A stretch of DNA of 64,000 nt from Runella rosea (GCF_003325355.1 NZ_CP030850.1:5965001-6029000); one strand, 5' to 3'. Counted from the first letter of the stretch, positions 32,879 to 42,029 are shown. Numbers and translations: made by a program. The notes: generated by a model not told the origin, from the letters alone.

Positions 32879-34009
32879 ATGATCATCGGCGTACCAAAGG
32901 AAATCAAAAACAACGAAAACCGCGTGGCCTTAACGCCCGCAGGAGCAGCAGAATTTCGTAAAAATGGCCACAAAGTATATGTACAAGCTACGGCTGGGCA
33001 AGGAAGCGGTTTTGAGGACAGTGAGTACGAAGCCGTAGGTGCCACGATTTTGGGCACGATTGAGGAAGTGTACGCAATTGCAGAAATGATTGTGAAAGTA
33101 AAAGAGCCTATTGCATCTGAATATGGCCTTATCAAAGAAAACCAATTGCTGTTTACCTACTTTCACTTTGCCTCATCGGAAGAACTGACGCATGCCATGC
33201 TGAAAAGCAACTCGGTGTGCTTGGCGTACGAAACTGTCGAAAAAGTTGACCGTTCGTTGCCTTTATTGGTGCCGATGTCGGAAGTAGCGGGACGTATGGC
33301 GATTCAAGAAGGAGCCAAATACCTCGAAAAACCCATGGGTGGACGCGGTATTTTATTGGGCGGTGTTGCGGGAGTTAAACCAGCCAATGTATTAGTACTT
33401 GGCGGTGGTATCGTAGGTGCGCAATCGGCCAAAATGGCGGCTGGATTGGGTGCTAACGTAACTATTGTTGACATTAATTTGAACCGTCTGCGTTATTTGG
33501 AAGATATTCTTCCTGCCAATGTGGACACGGTGATGTCAAACGAATATAATATCCGTGATTTGGTAAAAAGTGCTGATTTGATTGTAGGAGCCGTATTAAT
33601 TCCTGGCGCCAAAGCACCTCACTTGGTGACGCGCGATATGTTAAAATTGATGAAAAAAGGAACGGTATTGGTGGACGTAGCCGTAGACCAAGGTGGATGT
33701 ATCGAAACCTGCAAGCCTACGACCCACGAAGATCCGATTTATGAGATAGATGGAATTGTGCATTACTGCGTTGCCAACATGCCAGGAGCCGTGCCTTACA
33801 CCTCGACCTTGGCGTTGACCAATGCCACTCTGCCTTACGCCATTCAATTGGCCAATAAAGGATGGCAAAAAGCATGTACTCTGAACGAAGATTTGAAGAA
33901 AGGCTTAAATGTTGTAAACGGTAAAGTGGTCTATAAGGCCGTTGCTGACGCTTTTGGTCTTAAATTTACCTCTGTTGAAGAAGTATTAGAGGAAGAATTG
34001 GTGGGTTAA
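32879..34009 (+). CDS. ald: Alanine dehydrogenase
   Basis: 376 residues. Converts L-alanine to pyruvate, NH3 and NADH, or the reverse. The N-terminus ([20 protein letters not shown]) and NAD motif [21 protein letters not shown] are family hallmarks. [19 protein letters not shown] and [18 protein letters not shown] also match. It is divergent from an Lrp/AsnC gene and ends in an intrinsic terminator, so it is a single-gene unit. Confidence 0.96.
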   Translation: MIIGVPKEIKNNENRVALTPAGAAEFRKNGHKVYVQATAGQGSGFEDSEYEAVGATILGTIEEVYAIAEMIVKVKEPIASEYGLIKENQLLFTYFHFASSEELTHAMLKSNSVCLAYETVEKVDRSLPLLVPMSEVAGRMAIQEGAKYLEKPMGGRGILLGGVAGVKPANVLVLGGGIVGAQSAKMAAGLGANVTIVDINLNRLRYLEDILPANVDTVMSNEYNIRDLVKSADLIVGAVLIPGAKAPHLVTRDMLKLMKKGTVLVDVAVDQGGCIETCKPTTHEDPIYEIDGIVHYCVANMPGAVPYTSTLALTNATLPYAIQLANKGWQKACTLNEDLKKGLNVVNGKVVYKAVADAFGLKFTSVEEVLEEELVG

Positions 34010-34034
34010 TTTTATTAATTGAGATTGATGTAGG

Positions 34035-34068
34035 AATGACCAGGCTATACCGCTTGGTCATTTTTTTT
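34035..34068 (+). terminator. Rho-independent terminator of ald
   Basis: AATGACCA (34035-34042) with TGGTCATT (34055-34062), followed by eight T. Confidence 0.85.
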
Positions 34069-34286
34069 ATGTCTCTTATTAAAAATAGATAATCCCTAAA
34101 AATGAAAAAATAAAGTAGAATATTTTGTTTTTTTATTTTTTCGACATCAATAATACTAATTTTATCAAAAAAAAGTTATATTATTAAAAGCACTGAATGA
34201 AAATTATTAATGCTATACTTTTATTCCAGAAAGGTAACAGATTGAGGCTTAAATATTTATTTTATAAGAATTTATAAAAAAAAGAA

Positions 34287-34314
34287 TAGCATTTCGACGA
34301 AAATGCTAACTTTG
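34287..34314 (+). promoter_or_regulatory. Promoter-like -7 box with overlapping palindrome
   Basis: TAACTTTG at 34307-34314 is an exact TAnnTTTG box. The 22-bp palindrome TAGCATTT-(6)-AAATGCTA (34287-34308) ends within that box. No coding start follows for hundreds of bases, so if active it would drive a non-coding RNA under the control of a repressor or activator binding the palindrome. Confidence 0.45.
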
Positions 34315-34320
34315 CGTACT

Positions 34321-34493
34321 TGTTAAAGAGTTAAGAAATTGTTAATTCCCTCTAAAAAGAGATACAAAATATACCCAGAATAGAAAAACCAAAATAATAT
34401 GACTTTTATGTCTAATTAAGTTTTTCTAAAAAGAGTTTTTCATAACGTTGAGTAAAGTCAAAAAGCCGAGCGGACATTCTGCACGGCTTTTTT
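34321..34493 (+). ncRNA. Candidate small RNA, about 170 nt
   Basis: It begins a few bases after the TAACTTTG box and ends at a hairpin with a T tract. No open reading frame of note lies within. The same hairpin also serves the minus-strand acyl-CoA dehydrogenase gene. This is inferred from promoter and terminator spacing only. Confidence 0.35.
34461..34493. terminator. Terminator hairpin (usable from both strands)
   Basis: AAAAGCCG (34461-34468) pairs with CGGCTTTT (34484-34491), followed by T. It lies 30 bases past the stop of the minus-strand gene at 34522 and would also end a plus-strand transcript. Confidence 0.75.
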
Positions 34494-34521
34494 AATTTTA
34501 TTCGGGTTCTAGTATTGAAGA

Positions 34522-36333
34522 TTAAAACCAGTCGGGCTGCATTTCAACCGTCCCCTTGGTATGACTTGTTAGACGCACTGCCAGAGAGGAAGTTTTGACT
34601 AGCTCATAATCAAAAAAGTAATTTGCGGTGGCTAGTTTTCCTTGGTAAAAATTGCGATTTTCTTCCGAATTAGCTGTAATTAGTCCCTTCTGAGCCTGAA
34701 TGGCTTGTTTTAACCACTGCCAAGCAATCGTCACGATTCCAAAAAAATCTAAGTAAAGGGTGGCGTCGGCCAGAAATAATTCCTTATCCTGTTTGGAAAG
34801 ATTCAGGAGCCAGGTTGTAACGGTTTGAACACGCTCCAAAGCCGCTTCCAATCTTGTCGCTAAATCAAGTAACTGCGGATTTGCGGACTGTTTGGCCTGT
34901 GTTATCGTTTCCTGTATTTCCTCCGTCAGATATTGCAATCCCTTGCCTCCGTGGAGGGTTAATTTTCGGCCCAATAAATCCAAGCCGTGGATGCCCGTTG
35001 TGCCTTCGTGGATGGGATGGATGCGTGCTTCACGGTAATATTGTTCTACGGGAAAGTCGGTGGTGTAGCCCGCGCCGCCTAAAATCTGCACTGCCGCACT
35101 CGTGGTCTGGCAACACATTTCTGAAGGGTACGATTTGGCAACAGGCGTTAACAAATCAAGCAACAGCTCCGCACGCTCTTTGGTGTCTTCTTCGCTTACG
35201 TGGGCCAAATCGGCCCATAATCCGCATTGCAGTAACAGAGAAAGCGCACCTTCTACCACCGATTTTTGAAACAGCAGCATTCGTTTTACATCCGCGTGGT
35301 GAACGATGAGAGTTTGGGGTTGGGTTGGGTCTTTGGCGGTGATGGGGCGGCCCTGCGGGCGTTCTTTGGCGTAAGCCAACGATGCATAATACGCGGCAGT
35401 ACCGATAGCGGTGGCGTTCATGCCCACGCCCACGCGGGCTTCATTCATCATTTGAAACATGTAATTGAGCCCTTTGTGCGGTTCCCCCACCAGATAGCCC
35501 AAGCAAGTTTCGTCTGAGCCAAACATCAGGTGAGCAATGGGCGCTCCCTTGTAGCCCATTTTGTGATAAACGCCAGCGGTAGTTACCCCGTTAAGGGTAA
35601 GTCCATTTTCGGTAATTCGTTTTTTTGGAACCACAAACAAAGAAATCCCTTTGGTGCCAGCAGGCCCACCTTTGATTTTAGCCAATAAAAGATGTACGAT
35701 GTTTTCGCAGGCGTCGTGGTCACCGCAGGAAATAAAGATTTTTTGACCGGTGATTTTATATACACCTTCTTCGTTGGTAGGCTCAGCAGCAGTGCTGATG
35801 TCGGAAAGGGAGCTGCCCGCGTTGGGCTCGGTGAGCGCCATAGTGCCCTGCCAACGTCCGCTGTACATGAGCGGCGTATATTGTTCAATAAGTTCTTTAG
35901 AACCAAAGCTGCGAATCAAATTGGCCGCTCCCGTGGTCAGAAAAGGATACACACTGGCCGAATAATTGGCGGCCTGAAAAATAAATGCGGCGGCGTTTTG
36001 AACCGTAACGGGTAGCTGCTGCCCACCTTCATCATAGCTGAACGTGGCATTGATCCAGCCATCTTCGCCAAAACGTTTGGTAATCGCTTTCATTCCTTCG
36101 TGTACACGAATAGTCCCGTCCATCAATTGTGGCTCTTTGCGGTCCATCTCGGTCAGGAGGGGGTGGAGCATCTTGTTGGCAATCTGCTCGGCCGCGTCCA
36201 AAACCATGTCAAAAGATTGTCGGTCATGGTCCTGAAAATAGTCGTAACTCGTGAGTTGCTCAACCTTGAGTAGTTCGTATAAATTGAAATGAAGGTCGCG
36301 TTTGGAGAAGAATGAAGGCATTTTTGTTGACAT
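34522..36333 (-). CDS. Acyl-CoA dehydrogenase (long form with C-terminal domain)
   Basis: 603 residues from ATG 36333; ATG 36321 is a close alternative. Flavin segments of the family are MALTEPNAGSSLSDISTAA, GQKIFISCGDHDACENIVHLLLA, and GAGYTTDFPVEQYYREARIHPIHEGTTGI with the base Glu of the long form. An extra C-terminal domain (about 470-603) gives the 600-residue length typical of this group. It probably oxidises acyl-CoA in beta-oxidation. The acyl-CoA ligase gene lies just upstream on the same strand. Confidence 0.92.
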   Translation of the reverse strand: MSTKMPSFFSKRDLHFNLYELLKVEQLTSYDYFQDHDRQSFDMVLDAAEQIANKMLHPLLTEMDRKEPQLMDGTIRVHEGMKAITKRFGEDGWINATFSYDEGGQQLPVTVQNAAAFIFQAANYSASVYPFLTTGAANLIRSFGSKELIEQYTPLMYSGRWQGTMALTEPNAGSSLSDISTAAEPTNEEGVYKITGQKIFISCGDHDACENIVHLLLAKIKGGPAGTKGISLFVVPKKRITENGLTLNGVTTAGVYHKMGYKGAPIAHLMFGSDETCLGYLVGEPHKGLNYMFQMMNEARVGVGMNATAIGTAAYYASLAYAKERPQGRPITAKDPTQPQTLIVHHADVKRMLLFQKSVVEGALSLLLQCGLWADLAHVSEEDTKERAELLLDLLTPVAKSYPSEMCCQTTSAAVQILGGAGYTTDFPVEQYYREARIHPIHEGTTGIHGLDLLGRKLTLHGGKGLQYLTEEIQETITQAKQSANPQLLDLATRLEAALERVQTVTTWLLNLSKQDKELFLADATLYLDFFGIVTIAWQWLKQAIQAQKGLITANSEENRNFYQGKLATANYFFDYELVKTSSLAVRLTSHTKGTVEMQPDWF

Positions 36334-36344
36334 TAAAAACAAAC

Positions 36345-36371
36345 GTCGAGCCGCCGATGAGGCGGCTCGAC
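36345..36371. terminator. Perfect 11-bp GC-rich hairpin
   Basis: GTCGAGCCGCC (36345-36355) pairs with GGCGGCTCGAC (36361-36371) around GATGA. It lies between the ligase stop and the dehydrogenase start. It may be a partial terminator or an mRNA-stability element. Confidence 0.7.
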
Positions 36372-36375
36372 TGTC

Positions 36376-38088
36376 TTATTTTACGGATTCATCGCGTAAG
36401 GCGCGGCGGAGGATTTTGCCCACGTTGGTTTTGGGGAGTTCTTGTCTGAATTCAATGTGTTTGGGGCATTTGTAAGCGGTCAGATTCTGGCGGCAAAATG
36501 CCATAATTTGCTCTTTGGTAAGGCTTTCATCTTTTTTGACCACGAATATTTTAACGGCTTCGCTGGTTTTTTCGTCGGGAACACCCACGCAGGCTACTTC
36601 CAATACCCCTGGGCACTGAGCCACCACATCTTCTATTTCGTTGGGATACACATTAAAACCCGAAACCAATACCATGTCTTTCTTTCGGTCAACGATTTTG
36701 AAATAACCGTCGGAATCCATAATGCCGACATCGCCCGTCTTGAACCACTGACGGCCATCGATGGGGTCGGTAAACATCACCTTGGCAGTTTCGTCAGGAC
36801 GGTTGTAGTACCCGGGCATTACCTGTGGGCCAAAGGCGCAGATTTCTCCCGATTCACCTACATCAGCCCAGGTGTCGTCTTCTCTCAAAATTCGCATTTC
36901 GGTGCTTGGGAAAGGGATGCCGATGGTGCCGATGCGGTTCAGCTTGGGGTCGAGTGGATTGGCCGACAATACGGGAGAGGTCTCGGAAAGACCGTAGCCT
37001 TCGGTCGGTAGATTGCCAGTTAGTTTATACCAACGCTCGGCCACTACCTTTTGGAGAGCCATTCCGCCTGCTGAAGTAACTTTCAATTGACTGAAATCAA
37101 TCTCGCCAAATTTCGGGTGGTTCATCAGCCCATTATAAAGGGTATTGAGTCCCGTAAAAACCGTCACTTGGTATTTTTTTAGCTCTTTAATAAAGGCCTC
37201 CATATCGCGTGGATTGGTAATGAGGAGGTTCATGCCGCCGTTTTTGAGGGCAGAAAGGGCATTACAAGTCAAGGCATAGACGTGATACAAAGGCAACGCG
37301 GCCACAAGAACATTAGGCTGCCCTTCGGGAATCGTATCGAGCAAGGGCCCCAGATAGATGCAGTTGGCTTCTACGTTGGATATGATATTACGGTGGGTTA
37401 GCATGGCCCCTTTCGAAACGCCCGTTGTGCCGCCTGTGTACTGAATAAATGCCAAATCCAACTGATTTACGGCAGGTTTTGTGTACGACATAGAAGCGCC
37501 CTGCTCCACGGCATCCATAAATGAAACCGCCTTAGGAAGGTGGTACGCAGGAACCATTTTTTTGACGTTCTTAACCACAAAATTAACAATCTGCTTTTTG
37601 GGGAAGCCCAGCATATCGCCAATTTGGGTCACAAACACGTGCTGAATTTGGGTGGTAGGAAGGACTGTTTCGAGTTTATCGGCAAAGTTGGCCAAAATAA
37701 CAATGGCCTTGGCGCCCGAATCTTTGAATTGATGCTCCATCTCGCGGGGCGTGTAGAGCGGGTTGGTGTTGACAATGGTAAGCCCCGCCCGCAATGCCCC
37801 AAACATCGCTACGGGATATTGAAGAACGTTAGGCATTTGAATGGCAATTCTGTCGCCTTTTTTTAGTCCGACCTCTTGCAAATAGGCGGCAAAATCATTC
37901 GACATTTTATCAAGTTGTGCGTAGCTAATTTGCTTGCCCATGCAAGCATACGCAGGTTTGGAAGCATATTTGGTAAAGCCCTCTTCCATCATCTCCAAAA
38001 GGGATGGATAAACCTCAGGAATAACTTCGTAAGCCATTCCCGGCGGATAGAATTTAAGCCAAGGAAAAGAATCAATCGTAACTGTCAT
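36376..38088 (-). CDS. fadD: Long-chain fatty acid-CoA ligase
   Basis: 570 residues. ANL superfamily: P-loop-like YTGGTTGVSKGAMLTHRN, GYGLSETSPVLSANP, the hinge KTGDVGIMDSDGYF and VDRKKDMV, and the catalytic Lys segment LPKTNVGKILRRALRDE. It activates fatty acids to acyl-CoA with ATP. It is followed by the acyl-CoA dehydrogenase gene, so the two probably feed beta-oxidation together. Upstream lies a minus-strand TATCTTTG promoter-like box. Confidence 0.94.
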   Translation of the reverse strand: MTVTIDSFPWLKFYPPGMAYEVIPEVYPSLLEMMEEGFTKYASKPAYACMGKQISYAQLDKMSNDFAAYLQEVGLKKGDRIAIQMPNVLQYPVAMFGALRAGLTIVNTNPLYTPREMEHQFKDSGAKAIVILANFADKLETVLPTTQIQHVFVTQIGDMLGFPKKQIVNFVVKNVKKMVPAYHLPKAVSFMDAVEQGASMSYTKPAVNQLDLAFIQYTGGTTGVSKGAMLTHRNIISNVEANCIYLGPLLDTIPEGQPNVLVAALPLYHVYALTCNALSALKNGGMNLLITNPRDMEAFIKELKKYQVTVFTGLNTLYNGLMNHPKFGEIDFSQLKVTSAGGMALQKVVAERWYKLTGNLPTEGYGLSETSPVLSANPLDPKLNRIGTIGIPFPSTEMRILREDDTWADVGESGEICAFGPQVMPGYYNRPDETAKVMFTDPIDGRQWFKTGDVGIMDSDGYFKIVDRKKDMVLVSGFNVYPNEIEDVVAQCPGVLEVACVGVPDEKTSEAVKIFVVKKDESLTKEQIMAFCRQNLTAYKCPKHIEFRQELPKTNVGKILRRALRDESVK

Positions 38089-38126
38089 AGGAATTTAGGT
38101 TGATGTTTAGAAAAAATTGTACACTA

Positions 38127-38134
38127 CAAAGATA
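38127..38134 (-). promoter_or_regulatory. Candidate fadD promoter -7 box
   Basis: On the minus strand this reads TATCTTTG, an exact TAnnTTTG, about 40 bases upstream of the fadD start. No clear -33 element at normal spacing. Confidence 0.4.
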
Positions 38135-38281
38135 ATAACGTAGAACAACACCCTAAGATTTCAACAAGGTTTTCGTAAATAAATATTCAGGGGACTAGTT
38201 TGTAGGGAGTATCAAAAAAAATATTTGGTTCAAATAAAGTAATTTTTGCCGTGATACGTCTACCTTGAAAAGCATTTATTC

Positions 38282-38839
38282 TTGACTTTGGCATCACAAA
38301 AATCCAATATCGTACAAACCATCAAAAAGTACAGCAAGCAATTGTTCGGCTTTATTCGGCAGCGCGTGAGCAGCGACGAAGATGCCGAGGATATTTTGCA
38401 GGATGTATGGTATCAGTTGAGCAGTCAACCAGAAGTAGAAGCCATTGAGCAAGTCGGAAGTTGGTTGTATCGGGTGGCCCGAAACCGTATTGTTGACGGC
38501 TACCGTAAGCAGCGACCCGAACGGCTGGAAGACTACGGCTACGAAGACGATGAGGGTGAAATCTATTTTAAAGATTTGTTACTCGCCGACGATGGTACGC
38601 CCGAAACGGAATATTTGCGGGAAATCTTTTGGCAACAATTGTTTGACGCCCTCGACGAACTGCCCGAAAATCAACGGCAGGTGTTTATTTGGAACGAGTT
38701 GGAGGACGAAACCTTTCAGCAGATTGCGGACCGTACGGGCGAAAACATCAAAACATTGATTTCTCGTAAACGCTATGCCGTTCAGCACCTGCGCCAACGT
38801 CTCGAAAGCCTGTATCAGGATTTGACGGATGGCGGATAA
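38282..38839 (+). CDS. RNA polymerase sigma factor (sigma-70 family)
   Basis: 185 residues. Region 2: LFGFIRQRVSSDEDAEDIL and QDVWYQL, VGSWLYRVARNRIVDGYR. Region 4: LDELPENQRQVFIWNELEDETFQQIADRTGENIKTLISRKRYAVQHLR. No ATG precedes region 2; the reading frame needs TTG at 38282 or 38288 as start. No anti-sigma gene follows. Instead come three small envelope proteins and Hsp20 on the same strand, which may form its regulon or its operon. Confidence 0.9.
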   Translation: MTLASQKSNIVQTIKKYSKQLFGFIRQRVSSDEDAEDILQDVWYQLSSQPEVEAIEQVGSWLYRVARNRIVDGYRKQRPERLEDYGYEDDEGEIYFKDLLLADDGTPETEYLREIFWQQLFDALDELPENQRQVFIWNELEDETFQQIADRTGENIKTLISRKRYAVQHLRQRLESLYQDLTDGG

Positions 38840-38885
38840 ATGTTTTGAATCTAAATGATGAATTTGATTGATAACTAGTAAGAAT

Positions 38886-39227
38886 ATGAACAGACCACGT
38901 AACTACAGACCTCGCTTTTGGCTATTTCCCTTTTTTGCAGCGGTAGCGGCTCTGGCATTGGGAGGGGTTGTAAAATGGCTTTGGAATGCTATTTTGCCGC
39001 CTTTGCTGGGGGTAGGAATGATTTCTTTTTGGCAGGCGGTGGGGCTGCTTGTTTTGTGCCGCATTTTATTCGGGAATTTTGGACGCGGCCCCATGGGAGG
39101 AAATCACCGGTGGAACCAGGAGAATCGTTTTCAGGGAGGAGGCGCGTGGCGAGAAAAATGGCGGAACATGACTGACGAAGAACGCGCCAAATTGAAAGAA
39201 GAATGGCGCAAACGATGCCAAAAGTAG
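38886..39227 (+). CDS. Small membrane protein with basic tail (sigma-linked)
   Basis: 113 residues from ATG 38886. Two hydrophobic helices (FWLFPFFAAVAALALGGVV and ISFWQAVGLLVLCRILF), then a Gly/Asn/Trp-rich segment and a charged helix ending EERAKLKEEWRKRCQ. It lies 46 bases after the sigma gene. The layout suits an anti-sigma or stress-sensing partner, but it carries no known anti-sigma motif. Confidence 0.75.
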   Translation: MNRPRNYRPRFWLFPFFAAVAALALGGVVKWLWNAILPPLLGVGMISFWQAVGLLVLCRILFGNFGRGPMGGNHRWNQENRFQGGGAWREKWRNMTDEERAKLKEEWRKRCQK

Positions 39228-39459
39228 GGGCGGGGCTTGCCTCCGCCCAAAATGAGCCAACGGAAAAGCTGAAAAATAATAAATGTTAAATGTAAAAGTA
39301 GCGCCGCCCGCGTGGTCCCGTCTGCCTCTGTCTGGGCCAATTCAAAAAAAATCAAAAATTTCTCCACATTCTTTAAAGTAATTTTTGATTTCATTCGTCA
39401 TCCTTCTTGTACAGCAACTTGTACGCTTTTAAACGAATTATAATAAACCAATTACAGCT

Positions 39460-39714
39460 ATGTTAACACAAGTTTCGAGAGTGATTATTGCGGGTCTTTT
39501 GGGTGGACTGTTCTTATTTATCCTTCCCTTTTTATTGTTGAAGGCCTTTTTGTTTTTCCTTTTTGCGGGGTTGCTTTTCCGTTTATTTGCCGGGCGTCGC
39601 CGCCGTTATTGGAAACAATACCAAACCCATTTCGCGCCCTATGAAGACGTAACGGCGCAGTACCGAAAAGAAGGTTTGAAAGACGAGTTTCAACGCCCGA
39701 CCATCAAAATCTAA
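39460..39714 (+). CDS. Small membrane protein
   Basis: 84 residues. One long hydrophobic stretch or tight helix pair (IAGLLGGLFLFILPFLLL and FLFFLFAGLLFRLF), then a basic segment (AGRRRRYWKQY) and a polar tail. No family recognised. The 230-base gap upstream contains no gene. Confidence 0.7.
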   Translation: MLTQVSRVIIAGLLGGLFLFILPFLLLKAFLFFLFAGLLFRLFAGRRRRYWKQYQTHFAPYEDVTAQYRKEGLKDEFQRPTIKI

Positions 39715-39740
39715 ACATCCCCTAAAATTACGGAACCAAC

Positions 39741-39953
39741 ATGAACCGAAGAACCAAATGGGTCTTGGGCGTGACAGTCGCGCTCATTACCGCCGCAAGT
39801 TTGCGCATTACCGTCGGGCATTATCATCCTTGGCGAGGCCATCGTCATCATGCTGAAGGCCATCAAAAATGCGAAAGCCGTTGGCATAAACACGGTCACC
39901 AAGGCCCTGAAAAGCCTCAGGCCGAACCTCAAAAAAAATCAGTAATCAACTAA
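39741..39953 (+). CDS. His-rich small secreted or anchored protein
   Basis: 70 residues. One hydrophobic N-terminal segment (WVLGVTVALITAASL), then a mature part with many His (GHYHPWRGHRHHAEGHQ, WHKHGHQG) and one Cys. Such composition binds divalent metals such as Zn, Ni or Cu, but this is inference from composition. It lies 26 bases after the previous gene and 11 bases before hsp20. Confidence 0.7.
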   Translation: MNRRTKWVLGVTVALITAASLRITVGHYHPWRGHRHHAEGHQKCESRWHKHGHQGPEKPQAEPQKKSVIN

Positions 39954-39964
39954 ATAACAACAAT

Positions 39965-40381
39965 ATGCATCACCAAGGAAGATGTGGCCATGGGCATCCT
40001 GGAATGGGATACGGCCACTCAGGGAAGCGATTTGGCCGACCGTTTGGAGGCGGCGCTTTTCGTGTCCCCGTCAATGTGCTGAAAACTGACAGCAGCTATG
40101 AAATTTTCGTCATTGCGCCCGACCGCGCCAAGGATGATTTCAAAATCAGTCTGAAAGGCAATGAGTTGACTGTTTCGTATCAAGCAAAAGAAGAAACCGA
40201 CCAAAACAAAAACTGGATTCGGACCGAATTTAAAAAAGCGTCGTTTGAGCGTAGTTTCTTTGTCGACGAAACGATTGATTCGGCCGCGATTAAAGCGGAA
40301 TATCATAACGGAATTTTGCAAGTAACCCTCCCGATTATTCCGGGCTCAGAACAACCCACGCAGGAGATTTTTGTGGCGTAG
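39965..40381 (+). CDS. Hsp20/alpha-crystallin small heat-shock protein
   Basis: 138 residues. The alpha-crystallin domain covers about 35-130, with RVPVNVLKTDSSYEIFVIAP, FKISLKGNELTVSY, FERSFFVDETIDSAAIKAEYHNGILQVTLP. The N-terminus is His/Gly-rich (HHQGRCGHGHPGMGYGHSG), unlike standard Hsp20, and resembles the His-rich protein just upstream. It acts as an ATP-independent holdase. It closes the sigma-led cluster; a strong nested terminator follows. Confidence 0.9.
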   Translation: MHHQGRCGHGHPGMGYGHSGKRFGRPFGGGAFRVPVNVLKTDSSYEIFVIAPDRAKDDFKISLKGNELTVSYQAKEETDQNKNWIRTEFKKASFERSFFVDETIDSAAIKAEYHNGILQVTLPIIPGSEQPTQEIFVA

Positions 40382-40407
40382 TCAGTTTAATCACCGCTAC
40401 GGCGGGT

Positions 40408-40474
40408 CACGCAAAGGCGCTAGGACGCAAAGAGATTCACGCTTTGCATCTTAGCGACTTTGCGTGTTTTTTTA
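40408..40474. terminator. Nested bidirectional terminator between hsp20 and the aldolase gene
   Basis: CACGCAAAG (40408-40416) pairs with CTTTGCGTG (40458-40466); inside, CGCTA/TAGCG and GCAAAG/CTTTGC continue the stem. T follows. The GCAAAGGCGCTAGGACGCAAAG-type sequence is the kind found in dispersed intergenic repeats. Confidence 0.8.
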
Positions 40475-41587
40475 AACCGTAATTTTTCTTTTTCTACCCA
40501 ATACCTGCCAAGTATCGGTAATAGACTGATTTTCGACGACGTAGGCTTCGTCATAGAGGTTGACGGTGGGGCAAACGTGATACGGAACTCCGTACAAAAC
40601 ATCACCTACTTTTATCCCTTCCCAATCGCTGACTTGGATCACACCATGCTCTTCACTTTGGCCGAAAAACTCATAGTTTTCCAAATTTAGAAAACGAATC
40701 CGTTTATCAATGGGGTTTTCGGCGGCTACCGCTTTATGCCCCATATCAATGGTAATAATTCCCTTTTTAGGTTTTGAAATCACCCGGGTCAAGACCAAGG
40801 CTGCGTACTCAAAAGGTTGTTCGGGGAGTTTGTCGCCGTAGCCCCAATCCCACAATACGCACGTGCCAGGACTGCAATAGATTTCGTTGTGCAACGCGTG
40901 CGAAGTAAAGGTAGGAGTACCGCCCGCGATGATAATGGGCTTGGGTAAGCCTGCCTCCTCAATGGATTCTATAAAATGCTGAACGTCCACAAAGCCCGTT
41001 TCAACTTCGTGTTTACGTGTTTCAAAATCAGGCGTTCGCAGGTGCCCGTCGTAGACGTGCAAGCCGTGGCATTTGAGGTTTGACAGTTCGTATAGGTGTT
41101 TGTATAACGAAAAAATAGTGTCGTCGAGCGGGTGCCCTGAGCGGTCCATGCCGCTATTGACGTCTACAAAAATGTTACTGATAAGGCCATATTTTTCAAA
41201 AACCCGATTGTGGTCATTGGCTACGGCTTCCGTATCAATGAGAGACGCAAAAAATACGTCGGGATATTTTTGACACAGCGCAACCAATCGTTCAATTTTT
41301 GGCCCGACCAATTGGTGGGCAATAATGAGGTGTTTGGCACCTGCTATCGCGGCCATTTCAGCTTCGGCAATGGTGGCGCATTTAAACTTGGAAATACCCG
41401 CTTCCAGCATCATTTTCACGATTTCGGGCATTTTGTTGGTTTTTACGTGGGTATAAAGTCGGTCGGCACTTCCCGCAATGGCAATCATTTTTAGGATATT
41501 TTGCTGAACGCGTTCTTTATAAATCAGCAAAGAAGGAGAGTCGGCTTCTGACTCATTTTGAAGGATATACCAAGGGTTGAGGGTCAT
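40472..41587 (-). CDS. D-threonine aldolase-like (alanine racemase-fold) PLP enzyme
   Basis: 371 residues from ATG 41587. The N-terminal alanine-racemase fold has the PLP lysine in LYTHVKTNKMPEIVKMM. The D-TA C-terminal domain has CHGLHVYDGHLR, FTSHALHNEIYCSPGTCVLWDWG and the metal-site segment YGVPYHVCPTVNL (H-x-C). Enzymes of this group split D-beta-hydroxy amino acids such as D-threonine to glycine and an aldehyde. It is converging on hsp20. Confidence 0.9.
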   Translation of the reverse strand: MTLNPWYILQNESEADSPSLLIYKERVQQNILKMIAIAGSADRLYTHVKTNKMPEIVKMMLEAGISKFKCATIAEAEMAAIAGAKHLIIAHQLVGPKIERLVALCQKYPDVFFASLIDTEAVANDHNRVFEKYGLISNIFVDVNSGMDRSGHPLDDTIFSLYKHLYELSNLKCHGLHVYDGHLRTPDFETRKHEVETGFVDVQHFIESIEEAGLPKPIIIAGGTPTFTSHALHNEIYCSPGTCVLWDWGYGDKLPEQPFEYAALVLTRVISKPKKGIITIDMGHKAVAAENPIDKRIRFLNLENYEFFGQSEEHGVIQVSDWEGIKVGDVLYGVPYHVCPTVNLYDEAYVVENQSITDTWQVLGRKRKITV

Positions 41588-42029
41588 AAATGGCAAAGGT
41601 TAATCATGTCTTTGATATTTCTTAGATGTCTAAAGGCAATATATAATATGATCGAAAAGTTGTGATTTTTTTAACAAGATGAATGAAACTAAAGTTACTA
41701 TCGCGGGTTATATTAAAAATTGACAAAGGATATTCTGTGGTGCAAAGCGGCCGATTTGGGAAAAGATAAATGTGGTGTAATACCCCAACAATGACCATCA
41801 ACGGATAACCTTTATACGTATCAATGGTAAAAAAAAAAGAATTTATTTGATGAATGTATTGATAACCTTTGAGTTGTAAAATGCATAATAGGAATATTCT
41901 CAATAAATCTCGAAAGCATAATTGCCTGAGCACCAAAGTTAATAAATTTGTTACGTCGAACTAAGACGCGGAGTTGAGTATTCATTGATAATTAATTTTT
42001 TTTACACACTTTTTTAAAAGACCTATTGT
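41588..42029. other. Intergenic region upstream of nrdB
   Basis: About 440 AT-rich bases without a gene. The only long open frame, on the minus strand, has biased aromatic composition and no start context, so it is not called. The right end carries a promoter described separately. The rest shows no repeat or hairpin that I can support. Confidence 0.55.
41922..41950 (+). promoter_or_regulatory. Candidate nrdB promoter (TTG-N18-TAAATTTG)
   Basis: TTG at 41922-41924 and TAAATTTG at 41943-41950 are 18 bases apart, close to the Bacteroidota -33/-7 spacing. The predicted leader to nrdB is about 75 bases. I see no NrdR box. Confidence 0.6.

Larger units (their letters stand above)
34069..34521. other. 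AT-rich intergenic stretch between ald and the acyl-CoA dehydrogenase
   Basis: About 450 bases with no open frame worth calling, high A+T, and several short homopolymer runs. Its right half contains a promoter-like site with a palindrome, and a bidirectional hairpin, described separately as a candidate small RNA. Confidence 0.6.

Noticed and set aside
38886-39227. Classical anti-sigma factor
   Set aside because: No ZAS, FecR or other known anti-sigma motif; only its position suggests such a role, so it is described as unknown.
41622-41936. 104-codon minus-strand open frame upstream of nrdB
   Set aside because: Odd aromatic composition, overlaps the nrdB promoter region and has no start context; treated as noncoding.
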